A stretch of DNA of 34,206 bases from Eubacteriales Family XIII. Incertae Sedis bacterium (GTDB lineage Bacteria; Bacillota; Clostridia; Peptostreptococcales; Anaerovoracaceae), in NCBI GenBank assembly GCA_031266515.1, contig JAISAW010000007.1, forward strand, positions 1 to 34,206, in the 5' to 3' direction. Positions 16,066-23,716 of the stretch are shown here, piece by piece. Both the position numbers and the translations under genes were made by a program. The notes below the pieces were generated by a model. It saw only the letters and a list, made by a program, of their open reading frames with translations. It was not told where the DNA came from and did no database searches. How positions within the stretch are numbered: position 1 is the stretch's first letter; every line of letters begins with the position of its first letter.

Positions 16066-16071
16066 TATAAT
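16066..16071 (+). promoter_or_regulatory. TATAAT -10 box directly before the P-loop ATPase
   Basis: A perfect TATAAT is preceded directly by TG and lies ten bases before the ATG at 16082. Transcription would start about three bases before the start codon, which makes a nearly leaderless mRNA. There is no clear -35 box. Confidence 0.5.
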
Positions 16072-16081
16072 TCACAGCGAT

Positions 16082-16762
16082 ATGAGCCTCTATGACACTG
16101 AAAAGAAAAACTATGTATTCATCGGCGAAGCCGGCTGCGGCAAGACAGAGCTGTCGGTAAACCTCGCGCGGGAAATAGCGAAAGCAAATACAGGGGCAAA
16201 GACTGTCCTCATCGACATGGACCAGACCAAAGGCGACTACCGCAGCCGCGACTTCGGGGATGCGCTGAGCAAATACGGTGTGCGGACGGTATCCGGGCCT
16301 TCCACCTCAGATGCGCCCGTCGTGCCGCCGAACGTGCTCGTGGATCTCGCGGACAAGGATTCCTTCTGCGTGATGGACGTCGGGGGAAACAAAGCGGGCG
16401 CCGTGATGGTGGGGCAGTTTTCAGACAGGATCAACGAGGGAGACTGCGCTGTGTTCTTTCCTGTAAACCCTTACAGGAGCTTTTCAAACAGCAGGGAGAA
16501 TATCCTCCGCACCCTCGGCCAGCTTAAGACCGTTGGAAATATCCATACCGCCAGGCTGATCTGCAACCCAAACTTCGGCAGGGAGACAACAAAAGAGGAC
16601 GTCCTTGAAGGATACAGGAAAACCGTCGATATGCTTGAGGGCGCAGGACAATCGATAGACATCCTCGTAGTGCCCGGCTGGATCGAAATCACAGAAAATG
16701 AAGCCGCCAGGCACGGGCTGCCGGAGATACATATCATTGACCCCGTTATCGAATATATTTAA
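16082..16762 (+). CDS. SIMIBI-type P-loop ATPase (MinD/CooC/ArsA-like), unassigned role
   Basis: This 226-residue cytoplasmic protein has Walker A GEAGCGKT (15-22), a conserved LIDMDQTKGDYRSRD segment resembling the switch I Asp region of MinD/CooC proteins, a Walker B-like FCVMDVGGNKAG, and LICNPNFGRET, possibly the base-recognition Asn. The P-loop lacks the first Lys of the KGGxGKT deviant motif, which sets it apart from typical ParA/MinD. There is no Shine-Dalgarno; a TATAAT ten bases upstream suggests a near-leaderless transcript. It precedes a four-gene ferredoxin-linked oxidoreductase by 85 bases. A role as a maturation or assembly ATPase for that enzyme, as CooC serves CO dehydrogenase, is speculation. 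Confidence 0.8.
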   Translation: MSLYDTEKKNYVFIGEAGCGKTELSVNLAREIAKANTGAKTVLIDMDQTKGDYRSRDFGDALSKYGVRTVSGPSTSDAPVVPPNVLVDLADKDSFCVMDVGGNKAGAVMVGQFSDRINEGDCAVFFPVNPYRSFSNSRENILRTLGQLKTVGNIHTARLICNPNFGRETTKEDVLEGYRKTVDMLEGAGQSIDILVVPGWIEITENEAARHGLPEIHIIDPVIEYI

Positions 16763-16847
16763 TATATTTAACAAGGAAGCGCAAACAAAAAAGAAATCCT
16801 GACCTGACAGCGTTTCCGCAAAGAGGAGAAAGTGGAAGGAGTGTGAA

Positions 16848-17051
16848 ATGGCAAAAGTCGAAATAACCGCAGCCTACTGCAAGGGCTGCCTTCTCTGTGA
16901 GGCGCTGTGCCCAAAAGGCGTTCTATCCCTCGGGAACGAAGTGAACGCTTTAGGGTACAACATCATCAAGGCTGATGATACGAAGGAGTGCATTGCCTGC
17001 CAGCAGTGCGCCGTCATCTGCCCCGAAGGCGCCATTGAAGTCTATAAGTAG
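16848..17051 (+). CDS. 2-oxoacid:ferredoxin oxidoreductase, ferredoxin-like delta subunit
   Basis: This 67-residue 2[4Fe-4S] ferredoxin subunit has two clusters of the CxxCxxCxxxCP type: C11, C14, C17, C21 and C48, C51, C54, C58. It passes electrons from the TPP site to soluble ferredoxin. It is the first gene of the four-subunit enzyme, as in vorD/korD-type operons of Bacteria and Archaea. AAGGAG lies seven bases before the ATG. It is followed by the alpha subunit after 17 bases. No strong promoter was seen in the 85 bases after the ATPase gene, so the two are probably co-transcribed. Confidence 0.93.
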   Translation: MAKVEITAAYCKGCLLCEALCPKGVLSLGNEVNALGYNIIKADDTKECIACQQCAVICPEGAIEVYK

Positions 17052-17068
17052 GAGGAGGTGCAAGGTAA

Positions 17069-18127
17069 ATGGAAAAAGTTTTTATGAAAGGGAATGAAGC
17101 GATTGCGGAAGCCGGGATAAGGGCAGGCTGCAGATTTTTCGCAGGTTACCCTATAACCCCACAAAATGATATCCCTGAATACATGTCGAGAAGGATGCCT
17201 GAAGCGGGCGGCGTGTTCGTACAGGGCGAAAGCGAAGTCGCCTCTATCAGTATGCTGATGGGCTCGGCGTTCAACGGCGTGAAGTCCATGACTTCATCGT
17301 CCGGCCCGGGGCTCAGCCTGAAGTCCGAAGGCATTTCAACCATGGCGGGGATGCAGCTTCCGGCAGTCATCGTCAATGTCATGAGGGGCGGCCCCGGCAC
17401 GGGTGCCATCCAGGGGGCACAGATGGATTACCTGATGGCGACGAAAGCCTCAGGCCACGGCGGATTTCGGATGATAGTGTACGCACCATCCACAGTGCAG
17501 GAAGCGGTAGACTACACGATACGCGCTTTCGACAAAGCCGAGCAGTACCAGCAGCCGATGCTCATAGCGGCGGACGGCCATATCGGCGCCATAATGGAAA
17601 GCGTGGAGCTTCCCGAGATGCGCCCCGTGGCGAACATGAAGAAAAACTATGAGTTCTTCCCGCACCCGGGATTTGGCAAGACCAGGCAGCAGGTATACTC
17701 AGTGGACTTGAACCTCAAGGCACAAGAGGATTTCAACAGATACCTCGCAGACCTTTACGACATATGGAACAGGGATGAAGTCCTCGTGGAAGAATATCTC
17801 GTCGAAGACGCCGAGTACGTCATCGTCACGTATGGTACGAGCAGCAGGATTGCCAGGGCGGCAATCAAAGCACTGCGGGAAGAAGGCGTTAAGATAGGAA
17901 TGGTCAGGCCCATTTCCCTGTACCCTTTCCCCTACGACTCGATCAGAAAGCTCGACCCGAACAAGGTCAAAAAGATACTCTGCCTTGAGCTGTCAATACC
18001 TGTCCAGGTCGTAGAAGACGTGGAGCTTGCCGTTCAGGGAAAGATTCCCATCGAATCGTACGGAAGGGCGGCTTCCCTCGTATTCACGCCGGAAGAAGTG
18101 ATCGGTTACTTCAATAGCATTAAATAG
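17069..18127 (+). CDS. 2-oxoacid:ferredoxin oxidoreductase, alpha subunit
   Basis: This 352-residue subunit carries the pyrimidine-binding half of the TPP site, with the diagnostic AGYPITPQNDIPEYM motif, QGESEVASISMLMG (including the catalytic Glu) and TSSSGPGLSLKSEG. The C-terminal domain II (from about 245) is the transketolase C-like fold. With the beta and gamma subunits it oxidatively decarboxylates a 2-oxo acid to acyl-CoA, CO2 and reduced ferredoxin. Gene order delta-alpha-beta-gamma and lengths fit the VOR (branched-chain) or KOR (2-oxoglutarate) classes rather than the single-chain pyruvate enzyme; substrate specificity is not readable. A strong GGAGGAGG precedes the start. Confidence 0.92.
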   Translation: MEKVFMKGNEAIAEAGIRAGCRFFAGYPITPQNDIPEYMSRRMPEAGGVFVQGESEVASISMLMGSAFNGVKSMTSSSGPGLSLKSEGISTMAGMQLPAVIVNVMRGGPGTGAIQGAQMDYLMATKASGHGGFRMIVYAPSTVQEAVDYTIRAFDKAEQYQQPMLIAADGHIGAIMESVELPEMRPVANMKKNYEFFPHPGFGKTRQQVYSVDLNLKAQEDFNRYLADLYDIWNRDEVLVEEYLVEDAEYVIVTYGTSSRIARAAIKALREEGVKIGMVRPISLYPFPYDSIRKLDPNKVKKILCLELSIPVQVVEDVELAVQGKIPIESYGRAASLVFTPEEVIGYFNSIK

Positions 18128-18133
18128 CAAGAG

Positions 18134-18892
18134 GTGAAAAGGATGGAAAAAATTTACAGCAGACCTGTTTCCCTGAATCCCGTGGCATTCAACTACTGCC
18201 CCGGCTGTCTGCATGGAACATCGCAAAAACTCCTTTGCGATGTGATAGACGAACTTGGAAAACAGGAAGACACCATAGCCGTAATGCCTATAGGCTGCAG
18301 CACTATGGGGATGTTCGCATTTGACTTTGAATCGCTTGGCGCCTGCCACGGCCGCGCGCCCGCAGTTGCGACCGGGGTGAAGAGGACAGCTCCTGAAAAG
18401 CTGGTCTTTACCTATCAAGGGGACGGCGACATCGGATATATCGGTTTTTCGGAAATAATGCATGCGGCGAACCGCGGTGAGAATTTCACGGTGATTTTCG
18501 CGAACAACGGCACTTTCGGAATGACCGGAGGGCAGATGGCGCCTACCACGCTGATCGGGCAGAGGGCCACCACCGCCCCGCTGGGCAGAGACCCCTCATA
18601 CGGACAGGGCATGCCTATCCATATGAGCGAGCTCGTAGCTTCCCTTCCCCTCCCCGTATATGTGGAGAGGTGCTCGGTCGATACGCCGGCCCACGCCAAT
18701 GCGACAAGAAAAGCCATCAAAAAGGCGTTTGATATCCAGCTTGCCGGAAAAGGTTTTTCCTTTGTTGAGATCCTGACAAACTGCCCGACGAACTGGGGGG
18801 TCTCTCCCGTTCAGAGCATCGCCTGGATCAAAGAAAAGACGTACACGGAGTATCCTCTCGGCGTCTACAAAGATATAACACAGGAGGGATAG
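18134..18892 (+). CDS. 2-oxoacid:ferredoxin oxidoreductase, TPP-binding beta subunit
   Basis: This 252-residue subunit binds the TPP diphosphate through GDGDIGYIGFSEIMHAANR...NN, the classic GDG-x26-NN Mg-TPP signature. It has the N-terminal YCPGCLHGT Cys pair typical of this subunit, which helps ligate the proximal Fe-S cluster. It starts six bases after the alpha stop behind AGAGGTG, so the genes are translationally linked. No insertion or truncation was seen. Confidence 0.93.
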   Translation: MKRMEKIYSRPVSLNPVAFNYCPGCLHGTSQKLLCDVIDELGKQEDTIAVMPIGCSTMGMFAFDFESLGACHGRAPAVATGVKRTAPEKLVFTYQGDGDIGYIGFSEIMHAANRGENFTVIFANNGTFGMTGGQMAPTTLIGQRATTAPLGRDPSYGQGMPIHMSELVASLPLPVYVERCSVDTPAHANATRKAIKKAFDIQLAGKGFSFVEILTNCPTNWGVSPVQSIAWIKEKTYTEYPLGVYKDITQEG

Positions 18893-18896
18893 GACA

Positions 18897-19433
18897 ATGG
18901 AAGAAAGAATTTTTATATCGGGAGTCGGCGGCCAGGGTGCCATCCTCACCGGAAAACTCGCCTGCTACTCTGCCCTGCGCCGCGATCACTACGCATCGTT
19001 TCTTCCGACATATGGCGCGGCCCAAAGAGGAGGCGCGGCGTCATGCACGGTGGTGCTCTCAGACGAAGAGATACTGTCCCCCGTGGTGGAAAAACTGGAC
19101 ACGCTAATAGCTTTCAGCCAGAGCGGATACAATGAGGGCCTCCCCCGGCTGAAAGAAGGCGGCAAGCTCTTCGTCAACAGTTCGCAGGTGAAGGTTGACG
19201 AGGAAGCTGTGAACGGGAAATACAGGGTTTTCAGCCTGCCCGCAGACAAAATCGCAGACGAGCTCGGGGTGCGCAAGGTATCGAACATCGTGATGCTCGG
19301 GGCTTACGCCAAAAACGGAGGGGTGATAGCCCTGGAGGACGCCCAGTACGCCCTCGAAAAAAACCTCTCAAACAAGCCTGAGCTTCTCGAGCTGAACAAA
19401 AAAGCCCTCGTGGACGGCTACGAATACGTATAG
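18897..19433 (+). CDS. 2-oxoacid:ferredoxin oxidoreductase, gamma subunit
   Basis: This 178-residue subunit binds coenzyme A. It shows the family's N-terminal GVGGQGAILTGKLA and the conserved PTYGAAQRGGAASCTVVLSD segment. It starts four bases after the beta stop with AGGAGG in front. It ends the operon; a 13-bp GC-rich terminator lies 72 bases downstream. Together the four subunits make a complete soluble enzyme used by anaerobes for amino-acid fermentation or reductive carboxylation. Confidence 0.93.
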   Translation: MEERIFISGVGGQGAILTGKLACYSALRRDHYASFLPTYGAAQRGGAASCTVVLSDEEILSPVVEKLDTLIAFSQSGYNEGLPRLKEGGKLFVNSSQVKVDEEAVNGKYRVFSLPADKIADELGVRKVSNIVMLGAYAKNGGVIALEDAQYALEKNLSNKPELLELNKKALVDGYEYV

Positions 19434-19504
19434 CGGTTCGTGTGAAGACTGAAGACGGCGGGGTTGGCCGAAGCAAACCGCGTCAATGAAAGACAAGACC
19501 TGGC

Positions 19505-19542
19505 AAGAGGCGGCTCCCAAACCGATGGAGCCGCCTCTTTGA
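19505..19542 (+). terminator. Strong terminator of the oxidoreductase operon
   Basis: A perfect 13-bp inverted repeat, AAGAGGCGGCTCC and GGAGCCGCCTCTT, with a 9-base loop, is followed by T and GATTATATTT. It can also function on the opposite strand for the tautomerase gene. Confidence 0.9.
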
Positions 19543-19678
19543 TTATATTTCAGACATACGCAGGAAGGGGGCAGATCGGGTATCGCTTGCTGCGACTCCG
19601 CTTCGTGCTACTGTGTGCGCACTCACTCCGCGCAGACGGCGCGATACCCGATCTGCCCCCTTCCTACACAATTGTAAC
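19541..19678. mobile_element. Probable diverged MITE with long internal hairpin
   Basis: The left end, TTTCAGACATACGCAGG, matches the left end of the element at 29890 (TTCAGACATACGCGGG), and the right end finishes in GTAAC (19674-19678) as in the other copies. Inside, 24 bases at 19563-19586 are perfectly inverted at 19641-19664 around a 54-base loop. The loop contains a 28-mer (19610-19637) that recurs in inverted orientation at 21687-21714. No target duplication was found. This element and the preceding terminator fill most of the 306-base gap between the gamma subunit and the tautomerase. Confidence 0.55.
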
Positions 19679-19739
19679 GAAGCCAAGCCAATTATCCTGA
19701 ATGGCTGTGGGAAATCACATGCTATTGTTCGACAAGCCC

Positions 19740-19973
19740 TTATTCTGCGACGAGTTCGCCGCTCTTTATGACGATCTTGTCCTCTCTCGGCGCGACTTCA
19801 ACGTCGGCTACCTTTTCCTGCCATTCCTCTTTCGGGAAATCCTCATAGATGACGGTGAAGGCCGTCTCAGGTACGCCCATGGCTTCCGCAGCTGCCGCCA
19901 TGACTGCCTTCGACGCCTTGATCTGTGTTTCTCTGTCTCTGCCTGTGTAGGCTTTGATTTGTATCAATGGCAT
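19740..19973 (-). CDS. 4-oxalocrotonate tautomerase family protein
   Basis: This 77-residue protein begins MPLIQIKAYTGR, giving the N-terminal Pro (after Met removal) that is the catalytic base of the tautomerase superfamily. The following alpha helix and the VIYEDFPKEEW segment fit the beta-alpha-beta fold. It is slightly longer than the classical 62-residue 4-OT, which is normal for many bacterial homologues. Its natural substrate is unknown. I start it at 19973 because GGGAGG precedes that ATG; the upstream frame to 20117 has no ribosome site and reads as non-coding. It is divergent from the GPH transporter, so they may share regulation. Confidence 0.88.
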   Translation of the reverse strand: MPLIQIKAYTGRDRETQIKASKAVMAAAAEAMGVPETAFTVIYEDFPKEEWQEKVADVEVAPREDKIVIKSGELVAE

Positions 19974-20007
19974 TTTCCTTACCTCCCTTGCTCTCGATCT
20001 CAGACTG

Positions 20008-20021
20008 CCGTGCATGCACGG
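20008..20021. promoter_or_regulatory. 14-bp perfect palindrome in the tautomerase leader
   Basis: CCGTGCATGCACGG is perfectly self-complementary and lies 34 bases upstream of the tautomerase ATG, between the divergent tautomerase and transporter genes. A second ACATGC follows directly. It is a candidate operator; the regulator is unknown. Confidence 0.35.
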
Positions 20022-20102
20022 ACATGCAAACACGCATATGATAGCACGGTTTGGCGCGCAGGTACGATAAATCTGCACAGCAACAGATATCGCATGTAAA
20101 TT

Positions 20103-20130
20103 TTGACAGCAATCCAAATATTTTTATATC
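20103..20130 (+). promoter_or_regulatory. Promoter of the second GPH transporter
   Basis: A perfect TTGACA (20103-20108) and TATATC (20125-20130) are separated by 16 bp. The mRNA would have a leader of about 70 bases. Confidence 0.55.
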
Positions 20131-20206
20131 ATAGCCTTCCCGTGCCAAAATAGGATAGGGGCAATATTTCGGAGTAATTTTTCAACGATCATATTTGCGG
20201 GGTGGC

Positions 20207-21637
20207 ATGATGAAATCAAAAACAGCTGTCTTAAAGGACTCATCGAGGCGCGACAGGACGTCTGTCCCGGAAAAAATCACCTATGGGCTGGGAGGAGTCG
20301 GATACCAGATGACGCTGGCTCTGGTCAACGCGTTCCTGACCCTCTACTATACGGACTCGGTGCTGATATCCGCATCTTTTGTAGGTACCATGATGCTGGC
20401 TGCAAGGGTCATGGACGGGGTGAGCGATATCATCATGGGGTTCGTCATCGAGAAGACAAAGACAAGGTTTGGCAAGGCGCGCCCATGGGTCATCCTCGGC
20501 GCTATCCCTTTGGCCCTGAGCATCGTCCTGCTGTTCAATGTACCAGCGTCATTTTCGCCTATTTCAAAAAATGTCTATGTATTTCTGACCTATGTCTTCA
20601 TGTCGGTCATTTGCTACACCATCGTAGCGCTGGCCCACACCGCCATGCTTCCGCGCATATCGCTGAGGTCCTCAGACCGGAATATAGTCCTCGTCGTAAT
20701 CGCTCTCATGCAGGGTATCATGACGGCGGCAATGGTTGGAGTCTTTGCACCACTGCTGCAGGCTTTGGGCGGAGAGCGCAGCCAACACGCATGGACGGTC
20801 ATTTCGGCGCTTGTCGCCGTGACGTCCCTGCTGTTGCTTGCGCTGTGCTTTTTCGTGACAAGGGAAAAAATATCTGCCCTTGAACAGACGCCTGAAGAAA
20901 AAAATGGAACAGCGGCGGACCCGAAAGAGAAAGGCAACATAAAGAAAGCTTTGATGTTCCTGCTGAAAGGGCGCTATTTCTATATCATACTGATCCTCAG
21001 TTTCACAGGCGCCATCACAAACGGGACGGCGGGTATAGGCATATACTACATGAGGGATGTGCTTGGTGACGCCAACCTCATGGGGATTTTCAGCATTGTG
21101 AGCGTCGTGCCTATGATCATCATGATGCCTCTTGTCCCAAAATTGTTCGCGAAATTCGGCAAGAAAAAGACAGTTTCCATGTCCCTCGGGGCAGTCATTT
21201 TGGTGAGGATAGTCATGTACCTCTTCCCCACGAACCTTCCTCTGCAGCTTGTCTGCGCATTCCTGGGCATACTGATCGTCGTACCTCTTTGGCTCGGGAT
21301 TCCCGCCATGGTGTGCGACCTCGTGGACTATAGCGATTACAGGTGCGGCATCCGCACAGAAGGGCTGACCACGAGCGTATCCAGTTTCGGGACGAAGCTC
21401 GGCTCAGGGCTCGGGGCGGTCATACTCGGAAGCGCGCTGGCAATCGGGGGCTATGACCCGCTCGCGTCGGCACAGTCTGCATCAGCCCTTAGCGCTATCA
21501 TTTTCGTCATGTTCGGAGTACCTCTTATCATGTTCGTGATCTGTTTCGTCCTCGTGCGCCTGTGGGATCTGGAAAAGTATGAGGCAGCGGTGACGCAATA
21601 CATGGAGGGACAGCGAAGCGAAGGCATGGATGCATAA
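20207..21637 (+). CDS. GPH-family (MFS) sugar:cation symporter
   Basis: This 476-residue integral membrane protein has about twelve hydrophobic segments. Family marks are KITYGLGGVGYQM at the N-terminus, the first-repeat loop MDGVSDIIMGFVIEKTKTRFGKARPW (the D..D...G...D/EKT....GKARP signature of GPH symporters), and the late DLVDYSDYRCGIRTEGL, which matches D..DY.E...G.R.EG. It is predicted to import a glycoside or uronide with H+ or Na+. GGGGTGG stands just before two adjacent ATGs (20207 and 20210); either could be used, and a TTG at 20195 is less likely. A sugar substrate would fit the neighbouring esterase. Confidence 0.9.
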   Translation: MMKSKTAVLKDSSRRDRTSVPEKITYGLGGVGYQMTLALVNAFLTLYYTDSVLISASFVGTMMLAARVMDGVSDIIMGFVIEKTKTRFGKARPWVILGAIPLALSIVLLFNVPASFSPISKNVYVFLTYVFMSVICYTIVALAHTAMLPRISLRSSDRNIVLVVIALMQGIMTAAMVGVFAPLLQALGGERSQHAWTVISALVAVTSLLLLALCFFVTREKISALEQTPEEKNGTAADPKEKGNIKKALMFLLKGRYFYIILILSFTGAITNGTAGIGIYYMRDVLGDANLMGIFSIVSVVPMIIMMPLVPKLFAKFGKKKTVSMSLGAVILVRIVMYLFPTNLPLQLVCAFLGILIVVPLWLGIPAMVCDLVDYSDYRCGIRTEGLTTSVSSFGTKLGSGLGAVILGSALAIGGYDPLASAQSASALSAIIFVMFGVPLIMFVICFVLVRLWDLEKYEAAVTQYMEGQRSEGMDA

Positions 21638-21686
21638 GCATGCGGTTTTTGAAGAACGCGTGAGTGGGACAGTAGCGCCTCGCGCT

Positions 21687-21714
21687 GTCTGCGCGGAGTG
21701 AGTGCGCACACAGT
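21687..21714. repeat. 28-bp inverted copy of 19610-19637
   Basis: GTCTGCGCGGAGTGAGTGCG and the following eight bases are the exact reverse complement of 19610-19637; similarity extends a few bases further (GCGCGA on one side). It occupies the 97-base gap between the convergent transporter and esterase genes, beside a GACAG...CTGTC hairpin (21669-21690). Confidence 0.75.
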
Positions 21715-21734
21715 CGCTTTGGATGAGACTCAGC

Positions 21735-23270
21735 TTAAACGACCTGCATGCGGAAAGGTTTTGCACAGAGGCCTGCACTGTTGTAGAGGTTTGCGTCCAC
21801 ATACCCTGTCCACCCGTAGCGGATCTCCGCTACGGGTCCGTCTGTGTAAACGCGGACGGACGCCCCTTCCGCCTTCGCTGTCCATCGTTTGACCTCCCGC
21901 CCCGAGCCGTCAAAGAGGGCAAGCCCTCGCAGGGGATCGCCTTTTAAAAACAGCCCTTCTCCGGCGTTCGCAAATTTTATCTCTATGTGGGTGGGATCCG
22001 CCCGCCGCTCCGCACTTATGGCTTCGGGAGGCTCGCAAAGGATGTCACGCCCGTAGACCTTTCCGAGAGCCAGCAGGGCGAGCCTTTCGCCGGGTGTGCG
22101 CTTGTCCTTCGGGTGGATATCTTTTTTCATGCCTGCATCCATGATGCTGGCCATGTACGCGCCGGGAACATTTTTGCTCACCCATTCCTGCTGCTCCCTG
22201 ATATCGGGAAACCTGTCGCCGCCGGTTTCAAACAACATATTGCCGAAGGGCGCGATCTGGACAAAGAGGAACGGCAGGCTGTCTTCCCATGCGCCCCGCC
22301 AGCATGAGATCACGGCGGAAAACAGCTTGCCGTAAAGCGACGCCAGGTTTTCGTCGGACTCGCCCTGGTACCAAATGACGCCACGGCACGTATATCCTGC
22401 GATTTTCTCCACCATATTGTGGTAGAGGCCCGCCGGCCTGTTGGGGCTCTCCGGCCCTGACGCCGCCATATATAACGCATGTTTTCCGATAAAAGGTACA
22501 GCCATCACTATATCACCAAAGGTAGGATGTCCCTGCCAGATGTGTTCAGACAGTCGCTCTCCCGCAGGCGACGAAAGCAAACGCCGCACTCCCGCGCTCT
22601 GTTTACGGTATTTTATGAGATCCAGCCCGTCGGCATTTTCCCTGTATGTGTCGAGATATATGCGGAGGCCGGGATCCTCTTCCAGGAATGATTCGTCGAG
22701 CCATGCGGAGGCAGTAGTCCCGCCCCAGTTGCAGCCGACAATGGCAAAAGGCACATCAAGCTCCTCGCGCAGGCGTTTCGCAAAATACAGGCCCACTGCG
22801 GAAAAGAATCGGGCTGAATCCGGCTCGAAACACAGCCATCCGTCCCAATTTTTACTGTTCTTGAAGCCTTCCTCCTCTTCGCCATCAAAAGCGTACTCGC
22901 CCACATCGTAAAAGCGCAGATGCCGGTCATTTGCCCCCGCAATCTGCGCGGCGGCGTCCGAGTCGAACTCAAGGGGAAACTCCATATTGCTCTGTCCGCC
23001 CGCGATCCAGACTTCCCCGAAGTCCACTTCTTTGAACTCCAGCTCGTCTTCCTCCGTGCTGCCCCGCAGAGACAAAACAGCGTCCGTCATGGCGGCCTGC
23101 GGCGGCAGTATAAGCGAGAAATGGCCGTCCACTTCCGCCCCTTCAATAAGCGGCACTCCGTTGAGCAGCACAGAGAGCTTCTGGGCAGAGCCGCTTTCAC
23201 CCCATATACGGGTGGGTTTCTCCCGCTGCAGTACCATACGGTCCTGAAATATGCGCGCAAGCTTTATCAT
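21735..23270 (-). CDS. Sialate O-acetylesterase-like SGNH hydrolase
   Basis: This 511-residue protein begins with a beta-rich domain containing the QDRMVLQREKPTRIWGES motif typical of sialate 9-O-acetylesterases. The SGNH catalytic part follows: block I GEVWIAGGQSNMEFPL with nucleophile S94, the IVGCNWGGTTASAW Gly block, VIWYQGESDE, and a late D..H (MKKDIHPKDK) giving the catalytic Asp and His. It removes O-acetyl groups from sialic acid or plant xylan-type sugars; specificity is uncertain. There is no signal peptide, so it acts on imported sugars, in line with the GPH transporter next to it. ATG 23270 is chosen over 23282 because GAGG is then six bases upstream. Confidence 0.88.
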   Translation of the reverse strand: MIKLARIFQDRMVLQREKPTRIWGESGSAQKLSVLLNGVPLIEGAEVDGHFSLILPPQAAMTDAVLSLRGSTEEDELEFKEVDFGEVWIAGGQSNMEFPLEFDSDAAAQIAGANDRHLRFYDVGEYAFDGEEEEGFKNSKNWDGWLCFEPDSARFFSAVGLYFAKRLREELDVPFAIVGCNWGGTTASAWLDESFLEEDPGLRIYLDTYRENADGLDLIKYRKQSAGVRRLLSSPAGERLSEHIWQGHPTFGDIVMAVPFIGKHALYMAASGPESPNRPAGLYHNMVEKIAGYTCRGVIWYQGESDENLASLYGKLFSAVISCWRGAWEDSLPFLFVQIAPFGNMLFETGGDRFPDIREQQEWVSKNVPGAYMASIMDAGMKKDIHPKDKRTPGERLALLALGKVYGRDILCEPPEAISAERRADPTHIEIKFANAGEGLFLKGDPLRGLALFDGSGREVKRWTAKAEGASVRVYTDGPVAEIRYGWTGYVDANLYNSAGLCAKPFRMQVV

Positions 23271-23348
23271 GTTTTGCCTCATTTCTGCTTAGCGCGGCGA
23301 GTGAATCGCCGCTTGCGGTAAAGTACCGTAGGCGCAGTACAGCGGCTG

Positions 23349-23423
23349 TTCTACGCTCACCTCTGCTATCGCACGGTATGTACACCTGCTTATGGCGCAG
23401 TATTCTACGCTCACCTGCGCTAT
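23349..23423. repeat. Pair of 21-bp direct repeats
   Basis: TTCTACGCTCACCT plus CTGCTAT (23349-23369) recurs as TTCTACGCTCACCT plus GCGCTAT (23403-23423), matching at 19 of 21 positions with a 54-bp period. Each is preceded at a short distance by GGCGCAGTA. They lie in the 446-base gap between the esterase and permease genes, in the region upstream of the esterase. The rest of that gap holds AT-rich sequence (23460-23530), a terminator and a possible micro-ORF. Confidence 0.6.
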
Positions 23424-23583
23424 AGTAAGCTATACGCGCCTGGCAAGCGATGTTGCTTCCCAAACAGGTTGTATATGATTATACGAAATTGGCGTGGAGA
23501 GTTGTATAAAATATTTTAGATAATTGTCGGTTTTCACGTCATATCCACCAATCGTAAGAAAACAACACATTCAGAGCATACAC

Positions 23584-23615
23584 AAAAAGGGATCCCATGG
23601 CAGGGTATCCCTTTT
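23584..23615 (-). terminator. Terminator of the ABC efflux operon
   Basis: On the minus strand AAAAGGGATACCC, loop TGCCAT and GGGATCCCTTTTT form a 12-bp stem with one bulge, followed by a T-run. It lies about 100 bases after the permease stop. The A-run on the other side may let it work for both strands. Confidence 0.85.
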
Positions 23616-23640
23616 CTGCGAAGCACTTCATCCAGGCTTG

Positions 23641-23712
23641 TTATCCCATCGTTTTCAACAAACCCATCACCGCTCCGACAGCGGATTTATTGGCCTGAAA
23701 GACGAGTCCCAT
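23641..23712 (-). CDS. Candidate 23-residue peptide ORF after the permease
   Basis: Four bases after the permease stop, ATG opens a 23-codon ORF (begins MGLVFQANK, ends GLLKTMG) that closes before the operon terminator. The peptide is glycine-containing, mildly hydrophobic and carries two lysines, so it could form an amphipathic helix. An AGTAGG in the permease stop region is a weak ribosome site. It may be a chance ORF, a peptide that modulates the transporter, or an exported peptide; I recognise no family. Confidence 0.3.
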   Translation of the reverse strand: MGLVFQANKSAVGAVMGLLKTMG

Positions 23713-23716
23713 TTGC

